A DNA stretch of 64,000 nucleotides from Ensifer adhaerens (lineage in GTDB: Bacteria; Pseudomonadota; Alphaproteobacteria; Rhizobiales; Rhizobiaceae): NCBI GenBank assembly GCA_900215285.1, contig OCMG01000004.1, positions 3,022,001 through 3,086,000 on the forward strand, in the 5' to 3' direction. The notes beneath the pieces are model-generated. The model was not told the DNA's origin and did not search any database. It saw only the letters and a list, made by a program, of their open reading frames with translations. The position numbers were made by a program, and so were the translations under genes. Of this stretch, positions 35,259-44,295 are shown one piece after another. Every line of letters begins with the position of its first letter. Position 1 is the first letter of the stretch.

Positions 35259-35353
35259 GTTTTCCTCCCATGAAGCATGTCTCAGGCGGCCACTCCCTGC
35301 CGCCGAGATAATTTCCGGTGAGTCACCTGAAATTATCTCTCCATTTGTTTCTC

Positions 35354-35400
35354 CGCAGTCCTGACGCAAAACCGCTAAAGCACTTTTGCTGGACATGTTC
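35354..35400. repeat. Degenerate REP-like repeat copy
   Basis: The stretch CGCAGTCCTGACGCAAAACC...CACTTTTGCTGGA is a decayed copy of the 44-bp palindromic unit found three times at 40343-40509 and once at 42136. It fills the gap between the PhyH gene and the cytochrome b561 gene. Confidence 0.6.
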
Positions 35401-35969
35401 TAGTCATCGATCAGGCTGCGCCCCGGCAGCAGCATGCGCACCATCAATCCATCCTTTAGCGTGAACTGATGGCGCAGCGCCGCGAGCGCGTGCACCGCCG
35501 CCAGAATTAGCATGAAATAGGCGAGGAAGGCGTGAAAAACGCTCCAGATTCCAGCGGCGTGGAGCGACGCGCCGAGACCGAAGCGCGGCAGGGCAAACAG
35601 GCCGAAGATCTGGAAAGGCAGAAGTCCGCCCATTGTCGAGACGAGTAGCCATCCTGTGAGTGGAATGATGCCGAAAAGCGCCAGTAGCGACAAGTGGCTG
35701 GCGCGGGCCAGTCTGCGCTCGCCCTGCTCCATGCGCCCCGGCAGCGCCGGGCGTCGATTGCACAGGGTCCAGACGATCCTGACGACCCACAGAGCAAGAA
35801 TGAGAATGCCGAACGAGACGTGGCGCGTGATCAAAGCCTGTTTCGAGGCGAGGTCCGGCTCGCTCTCCATCGTCAAACCAATCCAGAACTGGAGGAGAAA
35901 GAGCGCCGCCATGATCCAGTGGAAGAGAATGGAAACGAGGCCGTAGCTCTTTTCCGTATTCAGGATCAT
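35400..35969 (-). CDS. Cytochrome b561 family protein
   Basis: This 189-residue inner-membrane protein has four hydrophobic helices (about 12-31, 50-68, 92-112, 143-163) and conserved histidines at 17, 50, 146 and 160, matching the di-heme bacterial b561 group. These proteins move electrons from quinol, or to superoxide in some cases, on the periplasmic side; the role here is unknown. The opening SYGLVSILFHWIMA is typical of the family. The gene is followed by the repeat and the PhyH gene on the same strand. Confidence 0.87.
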   Translation of the reverse strand: MILNTEKSYGLVSILFHWIMAALFLLQFWIGLTMESEPDLASKQALITRHVSFGILILALWVVRIVWTLCNRRPALPGRMEQGERRLARASHLSLLALFGIIPLTGWLLVSTMGGLLPFQIFGLFALPRFGLGASLHAAGIWSVFHAFLAYFMLILAAVHALAALRHQFTLKDGLMVRMLLPGRSLIDD

Positions 35970-35988
35970 TCCGCTTTTCTCTCATATT

Positions 35989-36414
35989 TCAGCCGGCAGT
36001 CTGGATGGCCGGGCTCGCGCCGGGATAGGCCGGCACGCCTTCGGGGATATCATAGTAATCGCCTTTGTCGGCGCAATAGATATGCTGGTCGATGATGAGG
36101 CCCGTGTCGCCGTCGAACGCCCCTGCCCCGATCGAGGTATAGTCACGGCTTTCCATCTTCCAGAACAGGAAGGACCCGCAGGTCCTGCAGAAGCCACGGC
36201 GGATGCCCGGCGTTGCGCTGTACCATCCGACAGCCCCCTCGCCTTCGACGGTCAGATTCACGTCCGGCACGTTCGTCGCAGCCCAGTAGTGCCCGGATTG
36301 CTTGCGGCACTGCGTGCAGTGGCAGGCGACGACGGCGCGCAAGGTTCCGCGTGTCCTGAAGCGCACTGCGCCGCAGAGGCATCCGCCTTCATGTGTTCCA
36401 ACTGACGCCGCCAT
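35989..36414 (-). CDS. GFA family (formaldehyde-activating-enzyme-like) zinc protein
   Basis: The 141 residues fit the GFA (glutathione-dependent formaldehyde-activating) fold with its zinc cysteines: Cys12 and Cys14 (GGCLCGAVRF), Cys31, Cys33 and Cys36 (ACHCTQCRKQSG), and Cys76 and Cys79 (GFCRTCGSFLFW). True activity in family members is often unproven. ATG 36414 is preceded by GGAGGAG, and that site overlaps the T-tract of the aroG terminator. It is just upstream of the b561 gene on the same strand. Confidence 0.87.
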   Translation of the reverse strand: MAASVGTHEGGCLCGAVRFRTRGTLRAVVACHCTQCRKQSGHYWAATNVPDVNLTVEGEGAVGWYSATPGIRRGFCRTCGSFLFWKMESRDYTSIGAGAFDGDTGLIIDQHIYCADKGDYYDIPEGVPAYPGASPAIQTAG

Positions 36415-36424
36415 TGAGCGCTCC

Positions 36425-36469
36425 TCCAAAAGAAAATCCGGGAGCAAGCTTCACGCATTGCTCCCGGAT
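36425..36469 (-). terminator. Rho-independent terminator of aroG
   Basis: A perfect 12-bp stem (36436-36447 with 36458-36469) is followed on the minus strand by TTTTCTTTT. It lies 40 bp past the aroG stop; the T-tract runs straight into the GGAGGAG of the next gene. Confidence 0.85.
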
Positions 36470-36508
36470 CATCAAATTCAAAACGTTGAAGCTAACGTTC
36501 AGGCCAAA

Positions 36509-37885
36509 TCAGCCATTGGCCGCCAGCGCACGCTTCTCGTCGTGGCTCTGCTTCATCCGTTCGGCGAGCAGGAAGGCCAGTTCCAGCGCCTGGTCGGCAT
36601 TGAGGCGCGGGTCGCAATGCGTGTGGTAACGGTCGCCAAGGTCGGTGCCGGTGAGTGCGCGGGCGCCGCCCGTGCATTCCGTCACGTCCTTGCCGGTCAT
36701 TTCAATATGGATGCCGCCCGGATGCGAGCCTTCGGAGCGATGGATCTGGAAGAAGCTTTCGACCTCCGACAGGATGCGCTCGAAGGGGCGCGTCTTGTAG
36801 TTGTTGAGCGTGATCGTGTTGCCATGCATCGGATCGCAGGACCAGACGACCTTCTTGCCTTCCTTCTCCACAGCGCGGATGAGGCGCGGCAGATGCTCGG
36901 CAATCTTGTCGTGGCCGAAGCGGCAGATCAGCGTCAGGCGGCCGGCTTCGTTGGCCGGGTTGAGCAGATCGATCAGCTCGATCAGGCCTTCGGCCGTCAG
37001 CGACGGACCGCACTTCAGACCGATCGGGTTCTTGATGCCACGGCAATACTCGACATGCGCATGGTCGGGCTGGCGCGTGCGGTCGCCGATCCAGATCATG
37101 TGGCCGGACGTTGCGTACCAGTCGCCGGACGTGGAGTCTACGCGGGTCAGCGCCTGCTCGTAGCCGAGAAGCAGGGCTTCGTGGCTGGTGAAGAAATCGG
37201 TTTCGCGCAGCGAGCGGTTGTTGTCCGCGTCGATGCCGATGGCGCGCATGAAGTCCATCGTTTCGGAAATACGCTCGGCGAGCTTCCGGTAGCGCTCGCC
37301 CTGCGGGGATTCCTTGACGAAGCCGAGCATCCACTGATGCACGTTATCCAGGTTGGCATAGCCGCCCATCGCGAAGGCGCGCAGCAGGTTCAGCGTCGCG
37401 GCCGACTGGCGGTAGGCCATGATCTGGCGTTCCGGATTCGGAATACGGGCTTCCTCGGTGAATTCGATGCCATTGATGATGTCGCCGCGATAGCTCGGCA
37501 ACTCGACATCGCCCTGGCGCTCGATGTTGGACGAGCGGGGCTTGGCGAACTGGCCGGCAATGCGGCCGACCTTGACGACCGGCATCTGCGCACCGAAGGT
37601 CAGGACGACGGCCATCTGCAGGAAGGCGCGGAAGAAGTCGCGGATATTGTCGGCGCCATGTTCGGCGAAGCTCTCGGCGCAGTCGCCGCCCTGAAGCAGG
37701 AAGCTGTCGCCATTGGCGACGCTGGCGAGCGCGGTCTTGAGGCGGCGAGCCTCACCAGCAAAGACCAGCGGCGGATAGGTCGCGAGGCGCTCTTCCGTTG
37801 CCGCAAGCGCTGCTGCATCCGGATAATCCGGGACCTGCTGAATGGGCTTCTGCCTCCAGCTCGACGGGCTCCAGTTCCTGGTCAT
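36509..37885 (-). CDS. aroG: Class II DAHP synthase
   Basis: The enzyme condenses phosphoenolpyruvate and erythrose-4-phosphate, the first step of the shikimate pathway. The 458 residues match the plant/Mycobacterium-type class II family: [20 protein letters not shown] at the N-terminus, QGGDCAESF with the metal-binding Cys, [22 protein letters not shown] and [15 protein letters not shown]. Start at MTRNWSP behind GGGTGAG. A strong terminator follows. Some databases call this gene aroF or aroG interchangeably. Confidence 0.95.
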   Translation of the reverse strand: MTRNWSPSSWRQKPIQQVPDYPDAAALAATEERLATYPPLVFAGEARRLKTALASVANGDSFLLQGGDCAESFAEHGADNIRDFFRAFLQMAVVLTFGAQMPVVKVGRIAGQFAKPRSSNIERQGDVELPSYRGDIINGIEFTEEARIPNPERQIMAYRQSAATLNLLRAFAMGGYANLDNVHQWMLGFVKESPQGERYRKLAERISETMDFMRAIGIDADNNRSLRETDFFTSHEALLLGYEQALTRVDSTSGDWYATSGHMIWIGDRTRQPDHAHVEYCRGIKNPIGLKCGPSLTAEGLIELIDLLNPANEAGRLTLICRFGHDKIAEHLPRLIRAVEKEGKKVVWSCDPMHGNTITLNNYKTRPFERILSEVESFFQIHRSEGSHPGGIHIEMTGKDVTECTGGARALTGTDLGDRYHTHCDPRLNADQALELAFLLAERMKQSHDEKRALAANG

Positions 37886-38037
37886 TTCACTCACCCTTCC
37901 CTCGCGGCTTACCGTTCTACTTGCGCAGACTGCCGCCAATTACGATTTTCGGCGGCTTATACCCGCAGATTAAGGTTTTGCAAAGGATCGCGCCAAGCGA
38001 ATTGTAACGGCTGTGGCGCGTTTGCGCCACGCCATCC

Positions 38038-39423
38038 TCAAACCCGCTCGCCGTTCTTCAGCCGGTAGCTCGGCGTGTACATCGTCACGAGCTCTTCCGC
38101 TGCCGTCGGATGAACGGCCATGGTGCGGTCGAAATCGTCCTTCGTGCAGCCGGCCTTCAGCGTGATGCCGAGAAGCTGCGCCATTTCGCCGGCCTCGTGG
38201 CCGAGGATATGCGCGCCGACAACCTTGCGATCCGCTGCATTGACGATGAGCTTCATCAGCATCTTTTCCGAGCGGCCGGAGAGCGTCGCCTTCATCGGGC
38301 GGAACTCGGCGCGATAGACTTCGAGGTCGGGATACGTCTTGCCCGCATCCTCTTCCGAAAGGCCGACTGTACCGATCTCCGGCTGGGAGAAGACCGCCGT
38401 CGGGATCAGGTCGTGATCCGGCGATGTCGGGTTGCCCTTGAACTCCGTCTCGATGAAGCACATGGCCTCGTGGATGGCCACCGGCGTCAGCTGTACCCGG
38501 TCGGTGACGTCGCCCAGCGCGAAGATCGAGGGGACGTTGGTCCGGGAATAGTCGTCCACGATGATCGCACCCTTGTGGTCCACCGCGACGCCGGCCTTTT
38601 CGAGGCCAAGACCCTCCGTGTTCGGGTCGCGGCCGAGCGCCAGCATGACGAGGTCGACGTCGAGCGTGCCGTGGTTCTTGGTGTGCGCCCGGAAGCCGTC
38701 AGCGGTCTTCGTGACCTCTTCGATCACATCATGGCAGAGGACCTTGATGCCCTTGGCTTCCATGGCCGTGTGAAGCCCGCGGCGTAGGTCGTGGTCGAAG
38801 CGGGACAGGATTTCCGCGCCGCGATAGATCAGCGTGACATCGACGCCGAGGCCATGGAAGACATTGGCAAATTCAACCGCAATATAGCCGCCGCCGGCAA
38901 TCAGGATCGACTTCGGCAGCTCCTCCAGATGGAAGGCGTCGTTGGAGGAGATGCAGAATTCATGCCCCTTCAGCGCGACATGGGGGTTCGGCCGTCCGCC
39001 GACGGCGACAACGATGCGCTCGGCGGTCACCGTCTTGCCGGTCTTCACGATCTTCACCGTGTGGGCATCGACCAGTTCGGCGCGGCTGTCGATCTGCTCG
39101 GCCTTGGCGTTTTCCAGACCCTTGCGGTAGAGGCCTTCGAGGCGCGCGATTTCCTTGTCCTTGGCGGCCACCAGTGCCTTCCAGTCGAACGAGCTTTCAC
39201 CGACCATCCAGCCGAAGCCGGCGGCATCCTCGAAATGCTCGGGGAACTGCGAGGCGTAGACGAAAAGCTTCTTGGGCACGCAGCCACGGATGACGCAGGT
39301 ACCTCCGAAACGGTATTCCTCGGCGATTGCGACCTTCTTGCCCAGACTTGCCGCGACACGGGCCGCGCGAACGCCGCCGGAACCGCCGCCAATAACGAAG
39401 AGGTCGTAATCATAAGTGGACAC
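38038..39423 (-). CDS. gor: Glutathione-disulfide reductase
   Basis: Gor keeps glutathione reduced with NADPH. The 461 residues show the FAD motif GGGSGGVRAAR (12-22), redox cysteines Cys43 and Cys48 (GGTCVIRGCVPKK), the NADPH fold IAGGGYIAVEFANVF with nearby arginines (YRGAEILSRFD), the FAD segment FALGDV, and the dimer-interface HPTAAEELVTM with the active-site His-Glu. It starts with GTG after AGGAGATAAAAC. It stands upstream of aroG by about 150 bp on the same strand and downstream of the DUF2059 gene. Confidence 0.95.
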   Translation of the reverse strand: MSTYDYDLFVIGGGSGGVRAARVAASLGKKVAIAEEYRFGGTCVIRGCVPKKLFVYASQFPEHFEDAAGFGWMVGESSFDWKALVAAKDKEIARLEGLYRKGLENAKAEQIDSRAELVDAHTVKIVKTGKTVTAERIVVAVGGRPNPHVALKGHEFCISSNDAFHLEELPKSILIAGGGYIAVEFANVFHGLGVDVTLIYRGAEILSRFDHDLRRGLHTAMEAKGIKVLCHDVIEEVTKTADGFRAHTKNHGTLDVDLVMLALGRDPNTEGLGLEKAGVAVDHKGAIIVDDYSRTNVPSIFALGDVTDRVQLTPVAIHEAMCFIETEFKGNPTSPDHDLIPTAVFSQPEIGTVGLSEEDAGKTYPDLEVYRAEFRPMKATLSGRSEKMLMKLIVNAADRKVVGAHILGHEAGEMAQLLGITLKAGCTKDDFDRTMAVHPTAAEELVTMYTPSYRLKNGERV

Positions 39424-39530
39424 GTTTTATCTCCTGGAGAGGCCGCAAGCCGGGCCGAAGCGAGAGGATGATGTTCCCTGTCATTTGGGAGGATTTGCTC
39501 GCCTTTGCAAGCCGTGAAAGGCGTGGACGA

Positions 39531-39567
39531 CGAGCAAACGAAAAGAGCCCGGACTGGCCGGGCTCTT
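39531..39567 (-). terminator. Terminator of the DUF2059 gene
   Basis: A 9-bp stem AGAGCCCGG/CCGGGCTCT (39544-39552, 39558-39566) is followed on the minus strand by TTTCGTTTG. It separates the DUF2059 gene from gor. Confidence 0.8.
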
Positions 39568-39587
39568 CGAATGCGATCGGGATGCGC

Positions 39588-40286
39588 TTACTGCTGTTGC
39601 GCAGGCGCCTTGGCAGCAGGTGCCTTCTCCTTCGGAGCCGGTGCCTTCTGGGCGGGAGCCTTTTCCTTTTGCGCAGGCGCCTTGGTCGAGGCATCTCCAG
39701 AACCGGCGGCTGCGGCATTGTCGCCCTGCGGCTCAACGGAATCGGCCGGCAGCGGGGCCGGAGCCTGGCCAGCCTTGATCTTGTCGCCGATGATCTTTTC
39801 CAGCTTGTCGCCGGCGCTCTTCGACAGGTCGCGCTGGATGCCTGCGCTCCAGATATCGGCGGCCTTGAAGAGTTCGCGGTTTGCCAGCGGAATGTCCTTC
39901 AGGAATTTCCTGCCGACGTCGGAGTTGAAGAAGTTGGCGATCGTGTTCAACTCCTCGGCCGTGAAGGTCTTGGCGTAAATGGTCGCCGCTTCCTTCTCGA
40001 GATCGCCACGGCGGGGGGCGAGCGCCAGCGCTTCGCTGTCCACGGTCGAGGAAATGATATCCTGATAGTTCGGAGACGCCTGAATGAAGCTTGCCTTCAT
40101 CTGCTCGGCAATGTTCGGCAGGATGGTATCGAACGGAACCGTTGCGCCGGTTGCCTTGATGGCGGCATAGGCGGCCTTGAGCTGCTCGTCCGTGACTTCG
40201 GCGGCCTTGGAAACACTTGCGAACCCGAAGCCCGTGACAATCAGGGCGGCGGCCGCAACGCGGCCAAAAGCTGCAAACTTCGACAT
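39588..40286 (-). CDS. Exported DUF2059 protein with Ala/Pro/Lys-rich tail
   Basis: The 232-residue product has a Sec signal peptide (about 1-28, cut after SVSKA) and a DUF2059 domain near 90-150, with the core YAKTFTAEELNTIANFFNSDVGRKFL. Function of the domain is unknown. The last 40 residues are low-complexity with repeats of KAPAQKEKAPA type, typical of an extended periplasmic or wall-interacting tail. ATG 40286 follows CGGGAG. A terminator follows the gene. Confidence 0.83.
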   Translation of the reverse strand: MSKFAAFGRVAAAALIVTGFGFASVSKAAEVTDEQLKAAYAAIKATGATVPFDTILPNIAEQMKASFIQASPNYQDIISSTVDSEALALAPRRGDLEKEAATIYAKTFTAEELNTIANFFNSDVGRKFLKDIPLANRELFKAADIWSAGIQRDLSKSAGDKLEKIIGDKIKAGQAPAPLPADSVEPQGDNAAAAGSGDASTKAPAQKEKAPAQKAPAPKEKAPAAKAPAQQQ

Positions 40287-40342
40287 ATAGCTGGTAACTC
40301 CCGTTATTCTTTCGAGCGCCTCAAGCGCTCTGTCTTGATGTT

Positions 40343-40509
40343 CTTACGCAATTCAGGACGCAAAACCGATGTCCGCATTCGCTGGAATTGCCACCCTCTT
40401 GCTTACGCAATTCCGGACGCAAAACCGGTATCCACTTTCGCTGGAATTGCCACCTTCTTGCTTACGCAATTCCGGACGCAAAACCGGTATCCACTTTCGC
40501 TGGAATTGC
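40343..40509. repeat. Three tandem copies of a 59-bp REP-like unit
   Basis: The unit starts at 40346, 40405 and 40464, an exact 59-bp period. Each unit contains a palindrome bounded by GCAATTCC and GGAATTGC, with CCGGACGCAAAACCGG inside, then a 15-bp spacer (CACCTTCTTGCTTA). The first copy is more diverged than the other two. The last copy ends at 40509, directly against the rpiA stop codon (40510-40512). Related single copies are at 42136-42179 and, decayed, at 35354-35400. Confidence 0.85.
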
Positions 40510-41199
40510 TCATGTCAGCATTCGAGCGCCCGCCGGTCCGGCGATCACGGCAGCCGATGCCATATTCAGGAACAGTCCGTGTTCGACCACACCCGGAATC
40601 GCATGCAGTCTGCTGGAAAGGGCCTCTGCATCAGGAATACGGCCAAATGATGCGTCGAGAATGTAATGTCCACCATCGGTCATGAAGGTTTCCTTCGTGG
40701 CACCGCGCAGCACGATGTCCCCCGAGAGACCCAGCGCGGAGGCAACCTTTTCGATCGCGATGCGCGTGGAAGCGAGACCGAAGGGGTTGACTTCGATGGG
40801 AAGCGGAAACTTGCCCAGCGTCTCGACCAGCTTGGTCTCGTCGGCAATGACAATCATGCGGTGCGAGGCGGCAGCCACGATCTTCTCCCGCAAAAGCGCT
40901 CCGCCGCCGCCCTTGATGAGCCGCATCTGGCCGTCGATTTCGTCGGCGCCGTCAACCGTGAGGTCAAGTTCGGGCAGTTCTTCCAGCGACTTCAACGGCA
41001 CACCGAGTTCCAGGCAGAGCCGCGCTGTCCGCTCCGACGTGGGAACGCCCTGGATGCTGAAGCCGTCCGCAACCTTTTCGGCCAGGAGGCGCACAAATTC
41101 TTCGGCCGTGGAGCCGGTTCCGATGCCGAGCCGCATTCCGTCTTCAACATGGGCGAGCGCTGCTTCCGCAGCCTTGATCTTCATCTGGCGGGCGTCCAT
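40510..41199 (-). CDS. rpiA: Ribose-5-phosphate isomerase A
   Basis: RpiA interconverts ribose-5-phosphate and ribulose-5-phosphate. The 229 residues show [13 protein letters not shown] near 24-36, the catalytic [25 protein letters not shown] near 84-108, and [12 protein letters not shown], all standard. Length is normal. The ATG is at 41199. Its stop codon directly abuts the tandem-repeat array. Together with rpe (19 kb) it completes the interconversion steps of the pentose phosphate pathway in this window. Confidence 0.96.
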   Translation of the reverse strand: MDARQMKIKAAEAALAHVEDGMRLGIGTGSTAEEFVRLLAEKVADGFSIQGVPTSERTARLCLELGVPLKSLEELPELDLTVDGADEIDGQMRLIKGGGGALLREKIVAAASHRMIVIADETKLVETLGKFPLPIEVNPFGLASTRIAIEKVASALGLSGDIVLRGATKETFMTDGGHYILDASFGRIPDAEALSSRLHAIPGVVEHGLFLNMASAAVIAGPAGARMLT

Positions 41200-41371
41200 G
41201 CGCCGAAAACTCCTGAAATCCGTGGATTGAAGGGGCTTTTACACGGGCGCGACCGCAAACGGAAGTCAAAATGCAAAGATCGTTAAGACAACCCCCGGAA
41301 GGTTTGAACGGACTTGCGGGCATCGCGCCGCCGCTCTATCGAGGTTTCATTGCCTCTGGAGCCCGATACCG

Positions 41372-42055
41372 ATGACATTCGCCCACGCCCCCACTGTCGT
41401 CTTCGATCTTGACGGAACGCTTGTCGACACCGCTCCCGACCTGATGGCCGGGCTCAACCATGTGCTGGCGCTCGACGGGATCGAGCCGGTGCATTACGAG
41501 GACATGACCTTCCTGGTGGGTCAAGGCGCCCGCGCCATGATCGAGCGTGGCTTCAGACTGCGCGGACGGCCGCTGTCGGACACGCGTCTTGCGGAACTGC
41601 TCGAATGCTTCATCCGCCACTATCTCGACGGCATGCCCGGCGAAAGCCTGCCCTATGCCGGCGTGGTCACCTCCCTGGAGCGAATGAAAGCCGAGGGGTT
41701 TCGATTGGCGGTATGCACCAACAAGCTCGAGATGCTGGCGCTTCCGCTGCTCAGGGGACTTCGACTGGACGGCTATTTCGATGCGATTGCGGGCGGGGAT
41801 ACATTTCCGGTACGCAAGCCCGAGGCGGGCCACATCCTCAAGACGATCGAGCGCGCCGGCGGCAGCGCGGCAACAAGCATCATGGTCGGAGACAGCGTCA
41901 ACGACATCGTCGCCGCTCAGAATGCCGGCATCCCCTCGGTGGCCGTCCCGTTCGGCTATTCGGATGTGCCCGTCGAAACCCTCAACCCGACGCGGATCAT
42001 CGGTCATTTCGATGAACTGACACCGGAGCTCGTTCGCTCCCTGCTCGGCAAATAG
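41372..42055 (+). CDS. gph: Phosphoglycolate phosphatase (HAD family)
   Basis: Gph removes phosphate from 2-phosphoglycolate, a DNA-repair and photorespiration by-product. The 227 residues form a HAD hydrolase: VFDLDGTLVDTAPDL with nucleophile Asp12 and Asp14, a helical cap domain, CTNK as motif II, the KPEAGHIL lysine as motif III, and GDSVNDIVAAQNAG as motif IV. This cap type (C1) fits Gph best, but other HAD phosphatases are possible. It is divergent from rpiA and followed by a terminator. Confidence 0.88.
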   Translation: MTFAHAPTVVFDLDGTLVDTAPDLMAGLNHVLALDGIEPVHYEDMTFLVGQGARAMIERGFRLRGRPLSDTRLAELLECFIRHYLDGMPGESLPYAGVVTSLERMKAEGFRLAVCTNKLEMLALPLLRGLRLDGYFDAIAGGDTFPVRKPEAGHILKTIERAGGSAATSIMVGDSVNDIVAAQNAGIPSVAVPFGYSDVPVETLNPTRIIGHFDELTPELVRSLLGK

Positions 42056-42056
42056 A

Positions 42057-42080
42057 AAACGGCCCGAAGGCCGTTTCCAT
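42057..42080 (+). terminator. Terminator after gph
   Basis: AAACGGCC (42057-42064) and GGCCGTTT (42069-42076) form an 8-bp stem with a CGAA loop directly after the gph stop. The tail is CCATT, so termination may rely on the stem's own T residues. Confidence 0.6.
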
Positions 42081-42081
42081 T

Positions 42082-42120
42082 AGATCGTTTCAGTGTTTCA
42101 TCGAAATGCTGAAACGATCT
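42082..42120. repeat. Inverted repeat, 12-bp arms
   Basis: AGATCGTTTCAG (42082-42093) and CTGAAACGATCT (42109-42120) are perfect inverted repeats with a 15-bp spacer that itself contains TTTCATCGAAAT. It lies between gph and the REP-like copy at 42136, and such composite repeats are common in rhizobial gaps. Confidence 0.65.
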
Positions 42121-42135
42121 ATCTCTTTGTTTTGC

Positions 42136-42179
42136 GCAATTCCGGACGCGAAACCGGTTTCCACTTTCGCTGGAATTGC
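42136..42179. repeat. Single REP-like palindromic unit
   Basis: GCAATTCC...GGAATTGC bound a 44-bp unit that is nearly identical to each unit of the 40343-40509 array (GACGCGAAACCGG here, GACGCAAAACCGG there). It lies in the 3' gap between gph and the L,D-transpeptidase gene. Confidence 0.8.
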
Positions 42180-42203
42180 ACTAATCGGCTCTGTCTTTTG
42201 CGA

Positions 42204-44102
42204 TCAGGTTTCCGCGCGCGCCTTGCTCGTGGCGTCCATGGCGCGTTGGAGATACATGTCGCGGCTGTAGATATCGTCGAAGAACTGGACCTTGCCATCA
42301 GCATCCGGCCAGGCGGTGAAATAGGCAACATAAACCGGGATCTTCGTGGGGACCGGAACCGACATGTTCTTGCCGGTCGCGATGTCGGAAGCAACCTTGT
42401 CCTTGTCGACACCGAGAACGGCAGCCGCCATGGCGCGCGGATCGGAGAGACGGACGCAACCGTGGCTCAGCGCACGCATGTCACGCGCGAAGAAGGACTT
42501 CTGCGGCGTGTCGTGCATGTAGATGGAGAACTTGTTCGGGAACAGGATCTTCAGCTGGCCAAGCGCGTTGGCGTTGCCTGGCGGCTGGCGCACATCGACG
42601 TCCGGGTTGCGGCCCCAGTCGAGGCTCGATGAGGAAACGACCTTGCCGCGAACGCTCACTTCATAACCCATGCGATCGAGATAGGACGGGTCCTGGCGCA
42701 GCTTCGGCATCATCTCGTTGACGATGATCGAGCGCGGCACGCCCCAATAGGGGTTGAACTCCACGGTCTGGATCTGATCCTGGAAGAAGTTCGTCTGGTG
42801 GTTGACACTCCCGACCACGACCTTCATCGCCAGCTGCTGCTTGTTGTCGTTGTAGTAATAGGCCATGAAGGCGGGCTGGTTGATGAAGACCCGGCGGCTG
42901 CCGAGGTCGTTCGGCAGCCAGCGCAGCTGCTCCATCGCGTAGATCACCTTGTTGACCTTGTTATCCTGGCTTTCGCCGCCCTGCAGGAGGCGGATCGTCC
43001 CCTTGCCGACGATACCATCCGGCTTGAGGCCCTTCTCGGCCTGGAATGCCTTCACCACGTCCACGAGGTCGGGCGAGTAATCCGGCGAGCCCGTGTAGGA
43101 CTCGAGCGCCATGGCATTCTCGGCCTTCAGGCCGTCAGAGCCATTGCGCTTGATCAGTTCGATGATCTTGGAAAGCTCCGGATTGCTGCCGCCGGGCCGA
43201 ATGAACGTGCCCTGCGCAATCTCGATGCGGGGCTGCTGGTCGACAGCGTTCGGGCTCTGCGCGCCGGTGAGACGGGCAAGCTCCGCCTTCAGCGCCTGGA
43301 ACTGCGGATTGGAGGGATCGCGGCTTGCCAGATAGGCAGCGACGTCGGGGCTGCGCTGAAGGATGGAAAGCACGCCCTTCAGGTTCACGTCCTTGCGCTT
43401 GAACCCATAGTAGTCGGAAATGCGATTGGGATCGATCCGGCCGCGAACGTCGTCCTGCACATACGTCAGGACGGCCTTGGTGAGCTCCAGTTCGAAGGTC
43501 ATCAGCTTCTGCCGGTCGGCAGCCGCGTCACCCGACAGAACCGGTTCCTCGACCTTGTAGTCCGCCGGGTTCAGGCCGACTTCACCGGCCTTCTGCAGGG
43601 CGGCCATCGCAGCGCGCGCGCGGTCGGTGATGCCCTCGTTGGTGATCCAGAGATAGGTGTCACCCTTGGCGTAGAAGGCTTCCATCGCGGACGCGACGCT
43701 GTCTTCGGCACGAACCGAGACCGTGACGGGCTCCACCGGGGCGGATGCCACGTCATTCGACACGGAGGCCGTGACGATCGGACCCATAAATGCCGGCACC
43801 TTCACCAAACGCTCGGCTTCCGGCTTGTAGGTGAAATACTGCGACTTTTTCACCGTGGGCAGCGGATCCGGATCGGACGCATCGAAATCTGCAGGGGGCC
43901 GTATGGCCCCTGCCCGCGCTCCATTGCCACCCGGAGCGCCACCCACAGGACCTTCCAGCGTTGCGCCGCGGCGGTCGTAGCGCGGCTGATCGCCAAAGAG
44001 GATATCGAAGAGGGAGCGCTGCGCGAAGGCGCCGGTTGTCTGTGCGGCAAAAACCATTCCGGTCACTGCGGCGAGCAAGGCGGCTTTGGAGGTCATTTTC
44101 AT
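42204..44102 (-). CDS. L,D-transpeptidase (YcbB/LdtD-like, YkuD domain)
   Basis: L,D-transpeptidases make 3-3 cross-links or attach proteins in peptidoglycan in the periplasm. The 632 residues have a signal peptide (about 1-27), an N-terminal scaffold region, a peptidoglycan-binding-like segment near 345-375 (VVKAFQAEKGLKPDGIVGKGTIRLL), and a YkuD domain with HDTPQKSFFARDMRALSHGCVRL; the catalytic Cys is Cys549. This size and order match the large YcbB group. The gene is divergent from fumC across a 464-bp gap that contains a CtrA-like box. Confidence 0.9.
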   Translation of the reverse strand: MKMTSKAALLAAVTGMVFAAQTTGAFAQRSLFDILFGDQPRYDRRGATLEGPVGGAPGGNGARAGAIRPPADFDASDPDPLPTVKKSQYFTYKPEAERLVKVPAFMGPIVTASVSNDVASAPVEPVTVSVRAEDSVASAMEAFYAKGDTYLWITNEGITDRARAAMAALQKAGEVGLNPADYKVEEPVLSGDAAADRQKLMTFELELTKAVLTYVQDDVRGRIDPNRISDYYGFKRKDVNLKGVLSILQRSPDVAAYLASRDPSNPQFQALKAELARLTGAQSPNAVDQQPRIEIAQGTFIRPGGSNPELSKIIELIKRNGSDGLKAENAMALESYTGSPDYSPDLVDVVKAFQAEKGLKPDGIVGKGTIRLLQGGESQDNKVNKVIYAMEQLRWLPNDLGSRRVFINQPAFMAYYYNDNKQQLAMKVVVGSVNHQTNFFQDQIQTVEFNPYWGVPRSIIVNEMMPKLRQDPSYLDRMGYEVSVRGKVVSSSSLDWGRNPDVDVRQPPGNANALGQLKILFPNKFSIYMHDTPQKSFFARDMRALSHGCVRLSDPRAMAAAVLGVDKDKVASDIATGKNMSVPVPTKIPVYVAYFTAWPDADGKVQFFDDIYSRDMYLQRAMDATSKARAET

Positions 44103-44295
44103 TTCAGACTGTATCCCTGGGGCCCGGAGGGCCGGCTCAAATGGATGTTCGGAACGCGTTGGGGGTCGTCAACTGCTAACCGAACGAATGGATTACGGCC
44201 ATAGGCGCTCGGATATTCCCTCTCTCATCAAGCATCGGGATTACGTCCATTTGAAAGCGGCCTGAAGTGCCTAAATACTTGTTAAAATTATAGGC

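Noticed and set aside
40343..40509. CRISPR array
   Set aside because: Only three units, spacer parts are near-identical, the units are palindromic REP-like, and no cas genes are near.
39468..40685. 405-codon plus-strand frame through the DUF2059 gene, the tandem repeats and the rpiA end
   Set aside because: It is antisense to two real genes and reads through the repeats, giving RNSGRKT-type repeats of no meaning.
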